From assembly GCF_007751035.1 (NCBI RefSeq), contig NZ_CP036433.1, positions 6,863,001 to 6,927,000 of the forward strand: DNA of 64,000 nucleotides. Direction: 5' to 3'. Origin of the DNA: Lignipirellula cremea (lineage in GTDB: Bacteria > Planctomycetota > Planctomycetia > Pirellulales > Pirellulaceae). Numbering within the stretch: the stretch's first letter is position 1; the number at the start of each line of letters is the position of its first letter. This document shows positions 36,971 through 46,275 of the stretch, piece after piece. A model generated the notes under the pieces. That model saw only the letters and a list, made by a program, of their open reading frames with translations. It was not told the origin of the DNA and did no database searches. Both the position numbers and the translations under genes were made by a program.

Positions 36971-38197
36971 ATGCACGCAGGTTTCAAAATTGGCGACGAA
37001 CAAACGCTCGCCACGCGCGTGGGCGCCGAGCACGCCATCGAGCTCCGCTGCGGCGCCGCCGACGAGCCGGGCGTCTATGTGTTCTCTACTCCTGCCATGA
37101 TCCTGCTGATGGAACTGGCCGCCAAAGCGCTGCTGGAGCCATACCTGGAGCCGGGCGAGCAATCCGTCGGAGCCGAGGTCGACGTCAAACACCTCGCCGC
37201 CACTCCGCTGGGCGGCAACGTCCGCGGCACGGCCCGACTGATCCGGATCGACGGACGACAGTTCGAATTTGAAGTCGCCGCGTACGACGAACACCGACAG
37301 ATCGGCGTCGGCCGGCATCTGCGGGCGGTGGTCGAAGTGGGCCGCGTCCGGCGCCAGCTCGAGGAGCAACAACCGACCGCCGTCGCCTCGCCGTTGACAG
37401 CCGCCCCAACCGGGGACGCGCTGCCCCGGTTTCAAACGCTGCGACTGGAAGCTGCTGGCCCCGTGCTGACCGCGACCTTGCACCGTCCGGAAAAACTGAA
37501 CGCGGTCGACTCCCTGATGACGACCGAGCTGGAACAGCTGACCGGCTATCTGGCCGCCCATCCCGAGTTGCGTCTGGTGCTGCTGACGGGCGCCGGTCGC
37601 GCTTTCTGCGCCGGCGACGATGTGGCTGAAGTCGGCCGGCTGACTCTGGCGGAAGCCGAGCAGCTGAGCCATCGCCAGGCCCGGCTGTATCTGTCCTGGG
37701 AGCAACTGCCGCAAGTGATGATCGCGGTCGTCAACGGGCCCGCCCTGGGCGGCGGCTGCGTGGCTGCCTGTGCGTGCGACTTCCGCATCGCGGCCGTCCA
37801 TGCGCAATTTGGCATGCCGGAGATTCTGCTGGGCTGGCCGCCCGGCTACGGGGTGGCGCAGCTCACGGCTCTGGTCGGCAAAGCCAGGGCGCTCCAGCTC
37901 TGCCTCACCGGCCAGCCGATTACCGCCAGCCAGGCGCTGGAATGGGGACTGGCGCATCGGGTCGTACCGGCCCCGCAACTGGAAAGCGAAGCCCAGAAGT
38001 GGGCGAACCAGTTACTGCAGACGCCGCCGGCCGCACTCCGCGCCACGAAGCGGCTGCTGCACCAGGACGAAGGCGCCCAGCCCAAGATCGCCTACCTGGC
38101 CGACACGGCCGCCTACATCGCCTGCCTGGCCGGCCCTGAAGCAAAGGAAGGGATCGCGGCCTTTCAAGAAAAACGATCGCCGCGGTTCGAAGGGTGA
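36971..38197 (+). CDS. Fusion of FlK-like hotdog thioesterase and enoyl-CoA hydratase/isomerase
   Basis: 408 residues from the ATG at 36971 (AGGAG 6 bases upstream). Residues 1-130 match fluoroacetyl-CoA thioesterase-like hotdog proteins, with the Thr in VFSTPAMI, Glu in LMELAAK and His in DVKHLAATP all kept. After a 25-residue linker, residues 155-408 form a crotonase: oxyanion-hole motifs GAGRAFCAGDDVAEV and NGPALGGGCVAACACDFRIA, and PEILLGWPPGYG where many hydratases have a Glu-rich loop. It may hydrate or isomerise an acyl-CoA and release the acid in one polypeptide. Substrate unknown. No CoA ligase nearby. Confidence 0.88.
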   Translation: MHAGFKIGDEQTLATRVGAEHAIELRCGAADEPGVYVFSTPAMILLMELAAKALLEPYLEPGEQSVGAEVDVKHLAATPLGGNVRGTARLIRIDGRQFEFEVAAYDEHRQIGVGRHLRAVVEVGRVRRQLEEQQPTAVASPLTAAPTGDALPRFQTLRLEAAGPVLTATLHRPEKLNAVDSLMTTELEQLTGYLAAHPELRLVLLTGAGRAFCAGDDVAEVGRLTLAEAEQLSHRQARLYLSWEQLPQVMIAVVNGPALGGGCVAACACDFRIAAVHAQFGMPEILLGWPPGYGVAQLTALVGKARALQLCLTGQPITASQALEWGLAHRVVPAPQLESEAQKWANQLLQTPPAALRATKRLLHQDEGAQPKIAYLADTAAYIACLAGPEAKEGIAAFQEKRSPRFEG

Positions 38198-38218
38198 GAT
38201 CGTCGGCTACGGCGCGCC

Positions 38219-38431
38219 TTACGGATGACTCTCTTCTGGGGACGTCGTTTCCACCGGTTCGGCGTCAACCGCATCCGAGTCCGAGTCGGGGATCGGCTGG
38301 ACAACAGGAGGCGGGGTCGGTCGGGCTCCGCCGCCGGAGCGACTGCAGCCGCCGGGAGCGACGTCCAGCGCCAGGAACAGGCAAGCGCACAACGACAGAC
38401 TCGGCAGCCAGGACATTTTTGCCGGATTCAT
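38219..38431 (-). CDS. Small proline/acid-rich lipoprotein
   Basis: 70 residues from the ATG at 38431; a TTG eight codons earlier is possible. The signal segment LPSLSLCACLFLALDVAPGGC ends in a lipobox-like APGGC, followed by a disordered Gly/Pro/Asp tail. It lies just downstream of the IRG-like GTPase gene on the same strand (55 bases). Function unknown. Confidence 0.55.
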   Translation of the reverse strand: MNPAKMSWLPSLSLCACLFLALDVAPGGCSRSGGGARPTPPPVVQPIPDSDSDAVDAEPVETTSPEESHP

Positions 38432-38485
38432 GGGCAAACTCGTTTTCGTTTTCAAAGGGGGGGAAGGTTCAGAAAGCAGGACCGT

Positions 38486-39595
38486 TCAGGTTTCCAGCTC
38501 GCGCAAGAATTGCCGGGCCGAGTTTTCACAGTCGCTGATGAGTTTCTCGCCAAAGCTGTACGTCAATCGGAAGCCGACGGCGCCGGCGACGAGCGTGCCG
38601 ACAAACGGCGCCCATTTGGCCGTTTCTTTCACAGCGATGCTGGAGCCGAATCGCACCAGCAGCAGCGAGATCGCTTTCTCGGCCCCGTACTGCGTCGCCA
38701 GTTTGGTCACCAGCATTTTCGCCGCCTGGGCGTGCGGGGCGGAGGCATCGATCAGCTTCTCGGTAAAGGCGGCCTGCTTCTGGGTCAGGCCGTAAATGTG
38801 CAGCACGGCGTCGCTCAGCCGGACCAGCATGCCCAGGTCGAGTGAGACATCAAGTCCGGGGATCGGATTCAACGCGTTGGCTGCCGACAGCCCGGCGTAG
38901 ATGCCGACCAGGCGTTCGGCGATCGCTCTTTTTTTGACGAGCATTTCTTCCGACCAGACGGCCACGTCGGCCATCATGCGGGTCTGCTTGGAGCCGTGCT
39001 GCGACTCCACAATGTCGGAAATCAGCCGCGGCAGATCGTACTTTTGCGGATAATGGGCCGAGGTCAAATACACCTTGGGCGGTGCATGCGGTTCCAGGTT
39101 GTGGCGGATGTTCTCGACGATCAGCCGCCGGACTTCCTCTTCGCTCAGGTCGTTATCGCGTCGTCCCTGCTGGATGGCGAGGTCGAACTGGTTACGTACG
39201 ATGAAGCACGGCTTCTGCAGGCGATGGGCCAGCTCATGGTAAAGGTGCGCATCGGGCTCGTAAAATCGCTGCGCCGTGACCAGGATGAAGCAGTCATACG
39301 ACTGCAGATCCAGTCGTTTGACGTACGTATCCTGCGGCCAGCGGGCCGTGCCGCAGCCGGGCAAGTCGACAAACACCATCCCGCCGTGGTGATGCTCCTG
39401 CGGTTCCGTCGTTTCTTCGACAACGCTCACCTGGGCGATTTTCTCGCCGGCGATGGCGTTAATCAGCGAGCTCTTCCCGCTGCCGGAAATCCCGGTGATC
39501 CCGCACTTCACGCGGGTATTTTCAAATTCCAGCCGCGCGGCAAACAGCTTGCGCGCCAACTGCTCAATCAGGGCAGGGTCAGCGACAGATGGCAT
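38486..39595 (-). CDS. IRG-like GTPase with a helical membrane-associated C-terminus
   Basis: 369 residues from the ATG at 39595 (AAGGA 7 bases upstream), which places the G1 loop GITGISGSGKSS at residues 32-43. G3 is DLPGCGT (D77), and G4 is RNQFD (about 134-138). The segment YDCFILVTAQRFYEPD between G3 and G4 closely follows the immunity-related GTPase pattern. The second half is helical with hydrophobic stretches (IYAGLSAANALNPIPGLDVSLDLGML, WAPFVGTLVAGAVGF; cited in short parts), as in DUF697-type GTPases that sit on membranes. Role unknown: membrane remodelling or stress response are possibilities. Confidence 0.85.
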   Translation of the reverse strand: MPSVADPALIEQLARKLFAARLEFENTRVKCGITGISGSGKSSLINAIAGEKIAQVSVVEETTEPQEHHHGGMVFVDLPGCGTARWPQDTYVKRLDLQSYDCFILVTAQRFYEPDAHLYHELAHRLQKPCFIVRNQFDLAIQQGRRDNDLSEEEVRRLIVENIRHNLEPHAPPKVYLTSAHYPQKYDLPRLISDIVESQHGSKQTRMMADVAVWSEEMLVKKRAIAERLVGIYAGLSAANALNPIPGLDVSLDLGMLVRLSDAVLHIYGLTQKQAAFTEKLIDASAPHAQAAKMLVTKLATQYGAEKAISLLLVRFGSSIAVKETAKWAPFVGTLVAGAVGFRLTYSFGEKLISDCENSARQFLRELET

Positions 39596-39855
39596 GCAGC
39601 GATCCTTGTGATAGTAAAAGCTGAACGTAAACGCCGGCAAAGCGGCAGGGCCAAACGGCTCGCGCCTGCGCGCAGCGCCGCTACAAGGTATTCGTCGCCG
39701 CACGCGCTTTCTTGAAGTATACCCTTTTGCCGCCGGCCGCAACGTTCTGCCGACAAGACGAACGTTTTCTCGGCCGAACGTGGAACAGGTTTTTAACCTG
39801 TTCATGAAAGAGGGAGCGATGGCAAGTTGCAAACCTGCCCTACGGTCGTACGCGA

Positions 39856-40368
39856 CTATCTATCGGCCAGCAGTTGTTCAATGTTACCCGCCAGCGCCGC
39901 CAGATCGCTACGGGACCAGATCAACGGCGAGCCGGCCAGCGAGCCGGGAGGCGGGTCGTCGGTCACCAGGGCGACAATCCCGGCGTCCTGCGCGGCGATC
40001 GGTTCTGTCTCCGTGTCGGCCCGCCAGACTTCGATCCGGGGCGCCGTGCTGCGGGAATGGCCTTCGACCAGGACCAGATCGCACGCCTGGAACAGCGGCT
40101 CCATCTGCTGGTACCGCGCCGGCGAATCGTGCTCGTCCGAGGTCGGCCAGTACACGGCGTTGAGGCCCGGGGACAAAATGCCGACGGCCGCGGCGCCGGC
40201 TTGCCGGTGGCGATGCGAGTCTTTCCCCGGCGTGTCCAGCTCGTGCTGGTGATGGGTGTGCTTGATCGTTCCCACCCGCTTGCCGGCCGCCGTCAACCAG
40301 GCGACCAGGTCGACCACCAGCGTCGTTTTGCCGCTGTTCTTCCGGCCAATAATGTGCAGGCGTTTCAT
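39856..40368 (-). CDS. mobB: Molybdopterin-guanine dinucleotide biosynthesis protein B
   Basis: 170 residues. P-loop GRKNSGKTTLVVDLV, then GTIKHTHHQHELDTPGKDSHRHRQAGA (the family's K-HxHH and D-S-x-R signatures) and LVLVEGHSRS. GTPase/ATPase that assists attachment of GMP to molybdopterin. It would serve Mo-bis-MGD enzymes; the sulfite-oxidase family member in this window uses the simpler cofactor, so its client enzyme lies elsewhere. Confidence 0.92.
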   Translation of the reverse strand: MKRLHIIGRKNSGKTTLVVDLVAWLTAAGKRVGTIKHTHHQHELDTPGKDSHRHRQAGAAAVGILSPGLNAVYWPTSDEHDSPARYQQMEPLFQACDLVLVEGHSRSTAPRIEVWRADTETEPIAAQDAGIVALVTDDPPPGSLAGSPLIWSRSDLAALAGNIEQLLADR

Positions 40369-40418
40369 CAGGCTCCCTCCGCAACGGGCCAGCCAGCGGG
40401 CGTCATGACCAGGCGACG

Positions 40419-40871
40419 CTATTCGTCGACGGCGATCTTCATAATCACCTTGGCCGCCAGACCTTCGCCGCCCAGCGTGGCGTGGGCGTCGTCGGGATAG
40501 AACACCACAAACGCCCCGACCGGCACGTGCACCCAGGTATCGGGGCGATCAAAAAAGAAGCCCATATCTTTGTCGGCGTCGTACGGTTCCGACACGCGGG
40601 TGCAGTCGGCCAGCGGGCTCCAGCCGATGAGCTCTTTCCCCTCGAAGATGTACTGGATATCGATGTACTTGCGATGCGATTCCAGCAGCGACTTTTCTTT
40701 GCCAATGCCGTTGGCCCGGGAGACGACCGCATACAGCTGATCGCCGTCGATCTCGTGCCGGCCGTCTTCCAGCTTCTCCCAGTCGGCCGCCCTGATCCAG
40801 GCAAAGGCGTCGGCAAACCGCTTGTGTACGCTGGCATAGCGATCGGCGTGTTCAATTCGATCAAGAATCAT
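40419..40871 (-). CDS. YhcH/YjgK/YiaL (DUF386) family protein
   Basis: 150 residues from the ATG at 40871 (MILDRIEHADRY). Cupin-like beta-barrel family marks: EIDGDQLYAVVSR, ESHRKYIDIQYIFEGKELI and VGAFVVFYPDDAHAT (cited in part), with His and Glu residues placed for metal. Related proteins act in sialic acid or sugar-acid metabolism as anomerases. It precedes mobB by 50 bases on the same strand, though a functional link is not obvious. Confidence 0.9.
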   Translation of the reverse strand: MILDRIEHADRYASVHKRFADAFAWIRAADWEKLEDGRHEIDGDQLYAVVSRANGIGKEKSLLESHRKYIDIQYIFEGKELIGWSPLADCTRVSEPYDADKDMGFFFDRPDTWVHVPVGAFVVFYPDDAHATLGGEGLAAKVIMKIAVDE

Positions 40872-41215
40872 CAGTTGTCCATCCCAGACAGAAGGAAACA
40901 AAGCAAAGTAGCCGCCGCCGGCTGCTGGCGGAGGCAGCGGTTATCGTTATCGATCAGGACGCCGCGCTCAAGAGGCTTGCACGGTAATCGTGTCGTACAC
41001 TGAAGCGACGCCCTGGCCCCGCGTGCATCGCCGCACCGGCTGCAGCAGTCGGCCCAACCGGCCGTTCCGAAGCGCCGGACGCCCGGAAACGCTGGCGCAG
41101 GGCGACCTGGGGCTCGTCACGCCGGACGTGGCCTGTGGTACATTCTGGGAGTCGCAACGCCCCTTCGGGAATAGACGGCCCTACTCACGATCCAGACTTG
41201 ATAAGGGATGTTCGT

Positions 41216-42925
41216 ATGGGATCGCAGGAAAGCAGACATCGGGATCGGGCTGCCTGGCTCGTACTGGCGGCCGGACTGGTCGCCTGTTGCGGTTGCCAGT
41301 CCAGCAGGGCGGACGACGAAAAGAAGTCCCCGCGGCCGGTCACCGTGCTGGAGCTGCGCGAGACGAACCCGCTCAGCCGGGAGTTCGTCGGTGGTTCGGT
41401 CGCCTCGTGGAAAACTGAAGAGATCGGCTTCGAGGTCGCCGGCCGGGTGCAGTTCGTCGCCGAGCTGGATGTCAACGTCGATGGCCGCCTTTACCATCCC
41501 GACGGCCAGATCCAGCAAAAGGGCGATCTGATCGCCCGGATTGATCCCTATCGTTACGAGCTGCAGGTCGCAAGCGCTAAAGCCCGGATCAAAACGGCCG
41601 AAGAGCAAAAACGGGCCGCCACCATCGAGGCCGAGAAAGCCATTCCGGCCCAGGGCCGGGCCGCCGAGACCAGCGTGCGCGTCGCCCTGAGCGAGCTGGA
41701 GCGGCGCCGCCCGCTGCTGGAACGCGGCACCATTTCCCAGGAAGACTTCGACCGGGCCCAGGCCGCCTGGGAACAGGCCACGGCCGAAGTCGCCCAGCTG
41801 GACGCCCAGCAAGACGCCAAACGGGCCGAGATCGCTTCCTTCGACGCCCAGATCCAGGAGCTGCAGGAAGCCCTGTCGCAAGCCGAGCGCGACAGGGAAG
41901 AATGCCAGCTGTACGCCCCCTACGACGGGCAGATCGCCCAGGTCCATGTGATCCCCGGGGCCTACGTCGAACGCGGCCAGGCGGTCGTCACCCTGCAGAT
42001 GATGGACCCGATCACCGTCGAGGTGGAAGCCTCGGCCGCCACGACCCGCCGCCTGAAGCACGACGACATGGTCCCCTTTTATACGGCCCGCGCCGACGGC
42101 GGCCTGGAGCGCCGGATGGCCAGCGTCTACTCGATCGACCCCACGGCCGATCCCCAAACGCGCACCTTCACCATCACCCTGATCGTTCTCAACCAGGTCA
42201 TCTCCGCCAGCCAGAAAGCAACCGCGACGGGCGAATCGACACCCGTCGTGGCGCAAACCACCGACCTCCGCCGCGTGATTCCCCACAAACTGGGCGGCCG
42301 CAATTATTTATTCATGGAGGAGAAAGCCCTCCAGCAGGACGCCGACGGCTACTTCATCTGGAAGGTGCTCAATCGCGACATGAACACGCTCAGCAGCGAT
42401 TCCGATCCGATGCTGCAGGTGAAAAAAGTGCGACTGACCCCCGGCGACCAGCGAGCTTCTTTCCTCGGCATGTGGAACTTCCGCAATGTGGAAGTCGACC
42501 CAAAGGAATTCAACTTCCTGACAGATCTGGCCACCGGCCTGGTCGTATATCCCCAGGGCGTCGACGCCGCGACCTTCCAGGGCGACCGCATCCTGCTGAA
42601 CCGGGAACGCTGGCTGTTGCGACCGGGCGATCTGGTCAAAGTCGACCTGACCGAAGGCGCCCAGGCCGGACTGTACGTGCCGGAGAGTGCGATCCTGTCC
42701 CTGCAGGACCGGCAGTACCTGTTTGTCGTGCAGTCGACCGACAAGGGCTCCCGGGTGCGGCGCGTTCCGATCCGCGTTTTTGAAGCGGTGGATACGCTCC
42801 GCCGGGTGGAAGGAATCGAAGACGACGCAATCCGGCCCGGCGTACAGGTCGCCGCCTCGGGGGCCCTTTTTCTATCCGACGGCGAGGCCGTCAACGTGGT
42901 GGAAGTTTTGGAGCAAGGCCAGTGA
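41216..42925 (+). CDS. RND efflux periplasmic adaptor (membrane fusion protein), lipoprotein
   Basis: 569 residues from the ATG at 41216 (AAGGG 8 bases upstream). Lipobox at LVACCGCQ. A lipoyl half-motif (EVAGRVQFVAELDVNVDG) and IARIDPYRYELQV flank a long coiled-coil hairpin (residues about 110-235, EEQKRAATIEAEKA to EALSQAERDREE). LYAPYDGQIAQVHVIPGAYVERGQ is the second half-motif. It is about 180 residues longer than typical adaptors; the additional part lies after the barrel domain. Its stop overlaps the permease start (GTGA). No outer-membrane channel gene is adjacent. Confidence 0.92.
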   Translation: MGSQESRHRDRAAWLVLAAGLVACCGCQSSRADDEKKSPRPVTVLELRETNPLSREFVGGSVASWKTEEIGFEVAGRVQFVAELDVNVDGRLYHPDGQIQQKGDLIARIDPYRYELQVASAKARIKTAEEQKRAATIEAEKAIPAQGRAAETSVRVALSELERRRPLLERGTISQEDFDRAQAAWEQATAEVAQLDAQQDAKRAEIASFDAQIQELQEALSQAERDREECQLYAPYDGQIAQVHVIPGAYVERGQAVVTLQMMDPITVEVEASAATTRRLKHDDMVPFYTARADGGLERRMASVYSIDPTADPQTRTFTITLIVLNQVISASQKATATGESTPVVAQTTDLRRVIPHKLGGRNYLFMEEKALQQDADGYFIWKVLNRDMNTLSSDSDPMLQVKKVRLTPGDQRASFLGMWNFRNVEVDPKEFNFLTDLATGLVVYPQGVDAATFQGDRILLNRERWLLRPGDLVKVDLTEGAQAGLYVPESAILSLQDRQYLFVVQSTDKGSRVRRVPIRVFEAVDTLRRVEGIEDDAIRPGVQVAASGALFLSDGEAVNVVEVLEQGQ

Positions 42926-45900
42926 ATTTCGCCGCGTTTTCATTGCAACGTCAACCAATTGTGTTAACCCTGGTCGGCATGCTGATGGTCTGGGGCGTCT
43001 ATTCGGTCGTCACCATGCCGCGGCGGGAAGACCCGGAATTTACCATCCGCACCTGCGCGGTCTCGACCCAGTGGCCCGGCGCTCCGGCGGAAAAAGTCGA
43101 AGAGCTGATCACCAAACCGCTGGAAGAAGCGATCGACAGCATCGAAGAGGTGAAAGAGGTCTACTCAACCACCATCAACGGCCTGTCCACGATCTATGTC
43201 GATGCGGAAGACACCGTCTCGCCGGATCGGATCGACAATGTATGGGACAAAGTGCGGGCCCGGGTGCAACTGGTCAAAATGCCGGCGTCCAATCTGGAGC
43301 CGCGGGTCAACGATGAATTTGGCGATACGGCCGTGATTCTGTTCGCCGTGCACCAGAAGCCCATGCCCGATGTGGGCAAGATTTCTGACGAGCACCGTTA
43401 CAGCTATCGCCAGCTGGATCAGATCTCGGAACGGATCAAGGACGAGCTCCGCCTGATCGACGGCGTCGCCAAAAGCGAACAGTACGGCGTGCGCGAAGAA
43501 GCCATCTATGTGGAGACCGACGCCGCCACCTGGTCGCAACTGTCGCTCACCAGCGATTCGCTTCAGCAGTTGCTGGCTTCGCGAAACATTGTCGCCGCAG
43601 GCGGCCTGATCGATACGCCCGACGGTCGCTACACGCTGACGCCCGGCGGCGATCTGAACGCCGTGAACGAGATTAACTCGCTGATCACGGGCTTCGCCGA
43701 AAATAACGGCAAACGCCGGCCCGTGTATCTCAAAGACATGGGGATGGAGGTCGTCCGCGATTACGAAGACCCGCCCCGGCTGATCTGTCGTTACGGCGAT
43801 GCGGAAGCCTCGGAGACTGCCGTGATTGTCGCCCTGACGATGAAGTCGGGCGCCAACATCATCGACATTTGTGAGCAGGCCAAACGGCGCGTTGTTGAGC
43901 TGCAGGAGATCGAGCAGGCCGTGCCGCCCGATATTGCGATCGATCTGGTGTCGGACCAGTCGGCGAACGTCGGCGCCAAAATCGCCGATGTGATGAACAA
44001 TGTGATCGGCGCGATCGTGATTGTGGTGATCGTCGTCTATCTGATTGTCGGTCTGCGATCGGCTTTGGTGATGGCGGCCAATATCCCCGTCGTGGTGCTG
44101 GGCTCAATCGCCATGGTGACGCTGTTCGACGTGCAGCTGGAGCAGATTTCGCTGGCCTCGATTATCATTGCGCTCGGCCTGCTGGTCGATAACGCCGTGC
44201 AGGTCTGCGACCAGGCTCGCGCCAACCAGATCCTGGGGATGTCGCCGGAAGAGGCCGCCGTGACCGGCTCCAACCAGGTCGCCTCCCCGATGCTGATGGG
44301 CACCGCGACGACGATCGCCGCCTTTGCGCCGATGCTGTTCGCGCTGGTCGGCTCCAAAAAAGAATATGTCTACAGTTTGCCCGTCACGCTCTCGGTCACT
44401 CTGGCCGTCAGCTGGCTGCTGGCGATGACGTTCTGCACCATTCTGGCCGCCCGTTTCATCAGGGCGCCGCAGGATCCGAACCAGCCCGACGCTCCCTTGC
44501 CCTGGCTGATGGCCCGCTTCCGACTCTGGCTGCAGCATCGCCGCCAGCCGGCCGCCGCAGCGGAAGGGGAAAACGCGAGCGCCAACGCCGCCGCGCCGGG
44601 ATCGCCGCCGCCGGACCGGCTGATGTCGCTTTTCCGCGGAGTCGTGCGGATGGCGATCGACTTCAAATTTGTCACGCTGGGAGTGTCCGTCCTGCTGCTG
44701 ATCGGGGTGCTGTTCCTGCCGATCGGGTCGGAGTTTTTCCCCAAAGATATGCGAGATCAGTTCGTGATCGATGTGTGGCTGCCGGAAAGCGCGAGTCTGC
44801 TGGAAGCCGACGCCGCCGCCGCGCAGGTCGAAGGCATCCTGCGCGCCTTGAGCCCCACCGACGATCCCATCGCGCCCGGCGGAGAGCGGGTCAGGGCGAT
44901 CCGCACCATGGTCGGCGGCGGCGGTTCCCGGTGGTATTTAAGCCGCAGTCCTGAGTCGCCCAAGCCGTTTTACGCCGAAGTCCTGGTCCGTACGACTGAC
45001 GCTGCGTTTACGCCCGAACTTGCCCGACGTGTCAGAGAAATTGCCGAACGGGGCGACAAGCAGCTGGGTCTGGAACCGGTGACTTCCGCCCGGGTGGTGC
45101 CGCAGGAGTTGTTCCTGGGGCCTTCCTCGCCGCCGGTTGAGATCCGCGTGTTTGGTCCCGGACTGGCCGACAAGAACACGCTCCGCGGTTTTGCCGAACG
45201 GGTCAAAGCGCTCATTCGGAATCAACCCGGCGTGTGGGATGTCAACGACAGCTGGGGGGTGGCCGGCCATCAGCTGTTTATCGATGTCGACGAAGACAAA
45301 GCCAACCTGGCCGGCGTGACCAACGCCAGCATCGCCCAGACACTGAACGCCTATTTCAGCGGCCACTACCTGACGACCTTTCGCGAAGGCGACCACCTGG
45401 CGCCCGTTTACCTGCGATTGCGCCGGGAAGAACGCGATTCGCTGGCGGGGATTGAAACGGCGTTTGTGGAAGGCCAGTACGGCAAAACGCCGTTCGACGC
45501 CGTGGCCAGTATTGATCGCAAATGGCTGCCGGCCCAGATCCGCCGCCGCGACCTGAACCGCGTGATCGAAGTCCGCTCCCAGGTCGAAGAAGGCGTCCGC
45601 GGCAACGATATCGTCAAGGCGATCATGGGCTCGGCCGAAATGGCCCAGCTGCAGCAGGATTTGCCGCCCGGCTTTCGGATTGAAGTGGGCGGATCGCTCA
45701 AAGACTCTAACGAAGCCGCCGGGCAACTGGGGACGTCGCTGGGCGTTTCGGTCCTGTTGATCGTGACGCTGCTGGTGATTCAGTACAACGGCTGGAGCAA
45801 GCCGACGATCATCCTCGCCACGCTGCCGCTGGCTCTGGTCGGGGCGTTGCCGGGGCTCTGGCTGACCGGAAACCCGCTGGGCTTTATGCCCCAGCTGGGG

Positions 45901-46275
45901 ATCTTGTCGCTCTTTGGCATTGTGCTGAACACGGGCATCATCTTTATGGAGTTCGCCGATATCCTGCTCGCCGAACGCGCGGCAAAATCCGACGGCAAAG
46001 GGCCCATCTCCGGCCTGACGATCGATGAGTTCCGCACCACGCTGGTCGATGCGGCCAATCAGCGTCTGCTGCCGATCTTTCTGACCACAGCGACGACTGT
46101 CGGCGGTCTGATCCCGCTCGCTCTGGGCGGCGGCCCTTTATGGGAAGGAATGGCCTGGTGCATGATCACCGGGCTGTGCGTAGCAACCGTGCTGACGCTA
46201 CTCGTCGTGCCCGCACTCTACGCCATCTTCGTCGAAACCCTGCACGTAAAGCCCGTGCCCGGACCCAACCCGTAG
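42922..46275 (+). CDS. RND-family efflux permease (AcrB/CusA-like)
   Basis: 1117 residues starting with GTG inside the adaptor's stop. Twelve membrane helices in the RND arrangement with two large periplasmic loops. Landmarks: WGVYSVVTMPRREDPE after helix 1, WPGAPAEKVEELITKPLEE, and the proton-relay helix with LLVDNAVQVCDQARANQ, where Asp lies in the usual helix 4 position. The C-terminal half keeps GILSLFGIVLNTGIIFMEF. A 50-residue Ala/Pro-rich insert follows helix 6-7 (about 530-575), partly explaining the extra length. Probably an HAE-type drug or metabolite pump; substrate unknown. Confidence 0.95.
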   Translation: MNFAAFSLQRQPIVLTLVGMLMVWGVYSVVTMPRREDPEFTIRTCAVSTQWPGAPAEKVEELITKPLEEAIDSIEEVKEVYSTTINGLSTIYVDAEDTVSPDRIDNVWDKVRARVQLVKMPASNLEPRVNDEFGDTAVILFAVHQKPMPDVGKISDEHRYSYRQLDQISERIKDELRLIDGVAKSEQYGVREEAIYVETDAATWSQLSLTSDSLQQLLASRNIVAAGGLIDTPDGRYTLTPGGDLNAVNEINSLITGFAENNGKRRPVYLKDMGMEVVRDYEDPPRLICRYGDAEASETAVIVALTMKSGANIIDICEQAKRRVVELQEIEQAVPPDIAIDLVSDQSANVGAKIADVMNNVIGAIVIVVIVVYLIVGLRSALVMAANIPVVVLGSIAMVTLFDVQLEQISLASIIIALGLLVDNAVQVCDQARANQILGMSPEEAAVTGSNQVASPMLMGTATTIAAFAPMLFALVGSKKEYVYSLPVTLSVTLAVSWLLAMTFCTILAARFIRAPQDPNQPDAPLPWLMARFRLWLQHRRQPAAAAEGENASANAAAPGSPPPDRLMSLFRGVVRMAIDFKFVTLGVSVLLLIGVLFLPIGSEFFPKDMRDQFVIDVWLPESASLLEADAAAAQVEGILRALSPTDDPIAPGGERVRAIRTMVGGGGSRWYLSRSPESPKPFYAEVLVRTTDAAFTPELARRVREIAERGDKQLGLEPVTSARVVPQELFLGPSSPPVEIRVFGPGLADKNTLRGFAERVKALIRNQPGVWDVNDSWGVAGHQLFIDVDEDKANLAGVTNASIAQTLNAYFSGHYLTTFREGDHLAPVYLRLRREERDSLAGIETAFVEGQYGKTPFDAVASIDRKWLPAQIRRRDLNRVIEVRSQVEEGVRGNDIVKAIMGSAEMAQLQQDLPPGFRIEVGGSLKDSNEAAGQLGTSLGVSVLLIVTLLVIQYNGWSKPTIILATLPLALVGALPGLWLTGNPLGFMPQLGILSLFGIVLNTGIIFMEFADILLAERAAKSDGKGPISGLTIDEFRTTLVDAANQRLLPIFLTTATTVGGLIPLALGGGPLWEGMAWCMITGLCVATVLTLLVVPALYAIFVETLHVKPVPGPNP

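Noticed and set aside
33926-38197. An organofluorine/organohalogen degradation island (dehalogenase-like plus FlK-like genes)
   Set aside because: The two genes are on opposite strands, 2 kb apart with unrelated genes between, and neither substrate can be inferred from sequence alone.
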